In this document: in pieces, positions 59,394 through 62,000 of the stretch | Numbering within the stretch: the stretch's first letter is position 1 | How the letters are laid out: the number at the start of each line of letters is the position of its first letter | Source: Gnetum montanum | Lineage: Eukaryota; Streptophyta; Gnetopsida; Gnetales; Gnetaceae | Assembly (NCBI GenBank): GCA_015680685.1 | Contig: MNCI01004262.1 | Span: 103,823 to 165,822 of the forward strand | Direction of reading: 5' to 3' | Length of the DNA: 62,000 bases | Notes under the pieces: generated by a model | What the model was told of the DNA's origin: nothing | The model's input: the letters and a program-made list of their open reading frames with translations, nothing else | Database searches by the model: none | Program-made: the position numbers and the translations under genes

Positions 59394-59950
59394 TGTGACA
59401 TCATGTTCCTAGATATCAAATGTTATATTAGACATTATGCATAAGAAGAAAATATATTAAATGTTAAATATATGTAACATTCAAAATTATGAATATATGA
59501 AATAATAGAGAAAATGTAGAAAGAGAAAGAAAAGAATGCTTTATTGATATAGAAGAGTGTATTTGGATCATGCTTGGAGAGTGTTCCTTGGAGTTTTTTT
59601 CCTTTGCCATCTATCCATTAGAGGCAATCTAGCATTTCCACCATGATTAAGCCTATAACCTAGCCAAAAGGGATGGTTGATCCACTTCCTATCCCACTTC
59701 ACTTGGTTCTCGTGACTTGCATTATTGGCTCTACCACTCCATGCTAGCATGACCTCTAAGCGTAGGTATAAATGCCTTAGTTCAAACCCCCAAAGGTTAC
59801 CTCAAGAGACACATCCATTATTACAACATGCCCTTTCAAGTCTTAAATACAACTACCCTTTCAAGTCTTATTATGATAACAATAAGACTTGTTAAGAAGA
59901 TACACCATCTTTGTTTATGCAGTAGCATCATTCGGGAATGGGGACATGAC
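59394..59950 (-). mobile_element. LTR of an element using tRNA-Met (minus strand)
   Basis: The left edge TGTGACATCATG (plus strand) lies next to the primer site. The right edge CATGACA at 59950 would give TGTCATG..GATGTCACA on the minus strand. Size is about 557 bp, the right edge being uncertain. It differs from the other LTRs here and may be copia- or gypsy-type. It lies within the region downstream of copy H. Confidence 0.5.
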
Positions 59951-60175
59951 ACCATGGTTATGATGTTATGGACACTTTAACTTTAATTTTAATTTGAAAT
60001 TTTAATTTCTATTCTTATGTTTTAGCATTATGGTCTTGTTTATATTATGGTTTTACATTGTAATCTATGTTTTAAGGCTATTTTGGCTAAACTTGGTTAT
60101 CATGTGACATAAGGTTAAAACAGTTATGGAGTAAAGTTGTAAACTAAAGAGAAAATGAGATATTATATTGTTTGC

Positions 60176-60245
60176 TAGTTTTAGGCCATGGCAGGCCATG
60201 GCAGGCCATGTAGTATATGCAAGTGTAAGGCCATGGCACGTTGTG
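60176..60245. repeat. GGCC-rich short repeat after the protease (copy H)
   Basis: TTTTAGGCCATGGCAGGCC and ATGGCAGGCCATG repeat two to three times. It occupies the same place relative to the protease as in F and copy 1. The following 60246-60640 is AT-rich spacer without a gene. Confidence 0.55.
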
Positions 60246-60639
60246 CAATATGTAAAAGAAAATGTCTACTTTTTGGTTATTTTATGTTTTTAAGATTTTT
60301 ATGGATTTTTTCAGTTTTAAAATTTTTATGACACATTTGGCTTTTTTAAGTAAAAAGAAAAAGGCTTCAATATTAAAAAAATATATAAAAAAGGTAACCT
60401 TTAAGCTATATGCAAATAAATAATTCAATGTAAAGCAAAACAAGATCACAAATACAAAAGTAAGTAAATTGTAAAATAGGCTATCAGGCTATAAGTACAT
60501 ATAGTTATAGTGTTGTGAGTGCATAGAATGTAAAAAGGATCAAGAGCATATATCATTTATGAAAAAGGTTTCTTAATCCTTAAGAGGTTGGAAAATATAT
60601 ATGATTTTTTTTGCACTAGCTTATTTTTTCCATCTCCTT

Positions 60640-62000
60640 CACTATCATCATTGAAGGGGAGATCTTCCCATACCTCATCAATGGATTCATCATTGTTTGC
60701 TTTGGCCTATTTGGCTCCATCATTCATTTTGATTTTGTGGAAAATGGTAGGAGTTTCTTCCTAAAACTTCACTTTAGATCCTTGTTCTATATCAACATTG
60801 TTAATAGCTAAAGGGACTACACTATCACCGTGAATAATGATTTGACTTCCCTCATAAGGCAGGTAGATTTATTGGTGTTTCTTCTACCACCAAGAAATCT
60901 TTCATTGTATGAAATTGTTACCCTACCACAAAATCTAGGGAAATGGAGCCTTTGACCACAACCCATGATTCATTAAAGGATTTAAGGGCTAAAGTCAACA
61001 TATGATGCATCTATTCTATCATAACCAAGCGTTAAATGATGGTATGAGGTATAACATTGGTTGCTACCCCATTGTTCACGTGTACCCTATGTACTTTATA
61101 TTGTCCAACCTAGATGGTTATGAAGAAAGGTGCCTTGGTTACTTCACTATTTTGAGGGTTTGTCTTGATTTTGTTTTTGCAAAGCACCAATGATGTTAAC
61201 TTTGATTCCTTGGATAAAGAGGATACCATGACTGCATGGATAGACTCTTCATTAGCAAGGACATCCTTGCTAACAGTAATGGAGATTAACACATTTACTA
61301 GTACCTCATGGTGGGCATCAAAATTCATGACCAAGTCATATAAGCTCAAGGTCGTGTTCTTTCATTTAAGTGATTTCTTAACTTGTTCCATTGCATTAAG
61401 AAAGTCTTTTTTATTAATCGTTAATTTGTTGCTTCTAACTTCCTTCATGCACTCCAAAATACAAACTTCATGCTTGGGTTTTTTGGTGGCCTAACGTCCT
61501 TCCTTTCTCCTTTGGAGTTGTCTCTCCTATGATTTACTTATTCAAGCAACCTAGGTTGTGGAAGTCATGGAAACAAATGAGATGGGACTGAGCTTTGGTG
61601 AGCCCACTTCCTTCACTAACTTGTTCTACTTATTGATGTTATTCTTGGTTTTCTATGTAGTCTTCTTCTATTGTTTGGTTGGGGATTTTTTATTATCCCT
61701 AGTTGGTTGCAAGGAAGAAGATGTTGCATTGGCCACTATGGATGGTTGTTTTATTGTTGGGGTAGGTTTTTTTGTAGAGGGATGGGATACCATGATTACA
61801 AAAGGCTCATTAGGAGGTATTTGTCATGGTACCCTTATAAAAAAAGGGGGTCTTGAGCTAGTAGAAGCTAAAGAGTCCCTTTCATTGCAAGGACCTAAAT
61901 CACAAATGATTCCCTTGTAGGCATATGATTATCATCAACATTGAATGCCAATATAATGTGCAAACTACTGTTGGTGTCGAATGAGTCCTTATATATATGC
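60640..62000 (-). pseudogene. Gag linker and protease of group 2 copy H (runs off the window)
   Basis: On the minus strand, a Pro-rich linker with FVIRIPPNEPFVIMV lies near 61850-61790, then the helix TTLSLYDLVM (61355-61330) and a segment matching copy F (DAHHEVLVNVLIS). A long stretch with few stops leads to HRVHVNNGVATNVIPH (about 61088-61045), where the catalytic Asp reads Asn. The C-terminal part is broken by stops down to about 60640. No reverse transcriptase follows. Its gag and 5' LTR lie beyond the window. Confidence 0.65.

Noticed and set aside
59568-59750. Minus-strand frame of 60 codons
   Set aside because: It lies within the LTR at 59394-59950 and has no recognisable motif.
61558-61920. 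Plus-strand frame of 120 codons with hydrophobic segments
   Set aside because: It is the opposite strand of the Pro-rich gag linker of copy H, whose motifs are clear on the minus strand.
1-62000. tRNA, rRNA or other structural RNA genes
   Set aside because: I looked for tRNA-like cloverleaf and rRNA-like stretches and saw none that I can support; the primer sites are tRNA-complementary but are not genes.

Overview
The window looks like nuclear DNA of a large, repeat-rich plant genome, possibly a gymnosperm or another seed plant with old, heavily methylated retrotransposons; the species cannot be told from the sequence. I recognise no intact host gene. Nearly everything is decayed Ty3/gypsy LTR retrotransposon DNA, inserted piece into piece. 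Reading frames are recognisable over hundreds of codons but are broken by many TAG, TAA and TGA stops, often without frameshifts, as expected from C-to-T decay of methylated DNA.

Two groups of elements alternate. Group 1 has LTRs that begin TGATGAG and end CTCATCA. It includes the 3' end of an element at 1-3179 (a long coiled-coil reading frame, a purine tract and a 3' LTR), a lone LTR at 5465-6290, and a nest at about 32.7-51.4 kb. In the nest, element C (40275-49578, minus strand, gag-pol) sits inside the gag of an older relative, B/D, with a clear 5-bp target duplication ACTAT. A plus-strand RNase H-integrase fragment (E, 51.4-53.7 kb) lies to its right.

Group 2 is more unusual. Four copies (copy 1 at 3.2-7.7 kb, G at 13.4-18.8 kb, F at 18.8-32.7 kb, H at 60.2-62.0 kb) carry gag and a retroviral-type protease, but where reverse transcriptase should follow there is a short spacer, with a GGCC-rich short repeat in three of the four. 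F is the most complete: 5' LTR at about 31.1-32.7 kb, primer binding site, duplicated leader, gag, protease, GGCC repeat, then a TATA-driven, multi-exon gene on the opposite strand (21.7-26.4 kb, phase-compatible introns), then the 3' LTR (18.8-20.9 kb). This looks like a non-autonomous retrotransposon family carrying an antisense intron-containing gene.

The LTRs of both groups share an architectural habit: near the TATA box, on its upstream side, lie nested palindromes laid out forward-forward-reverse-reverse. In group 2 these are multiplied into arrays of roughly 160-260-bp units (19.7-20.7, 31.9-32.6, probably 9.9-11.1 and 55.7-57.9 kb). The layout is kept from copy to copy while the stem sequence changes (GGTCACGC, GCTATGC, CCACATGC, GGACTATGC, and GATATC in group 1). 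In F the same GCTATGC word also fills several introns of the antisense gene.

The rest is satellite-like or simple repeat (11.1-12.0, 12.6-12.9, 13.7-14.3, 54.0-54.8, 57.9-58.2 kb), a separate LTR with an initiator-Met-type primer site (59.4-59.95 kb), and AT-rich spacer in which I see nothing specific. All similarity statements are by eye; no alignment was run.
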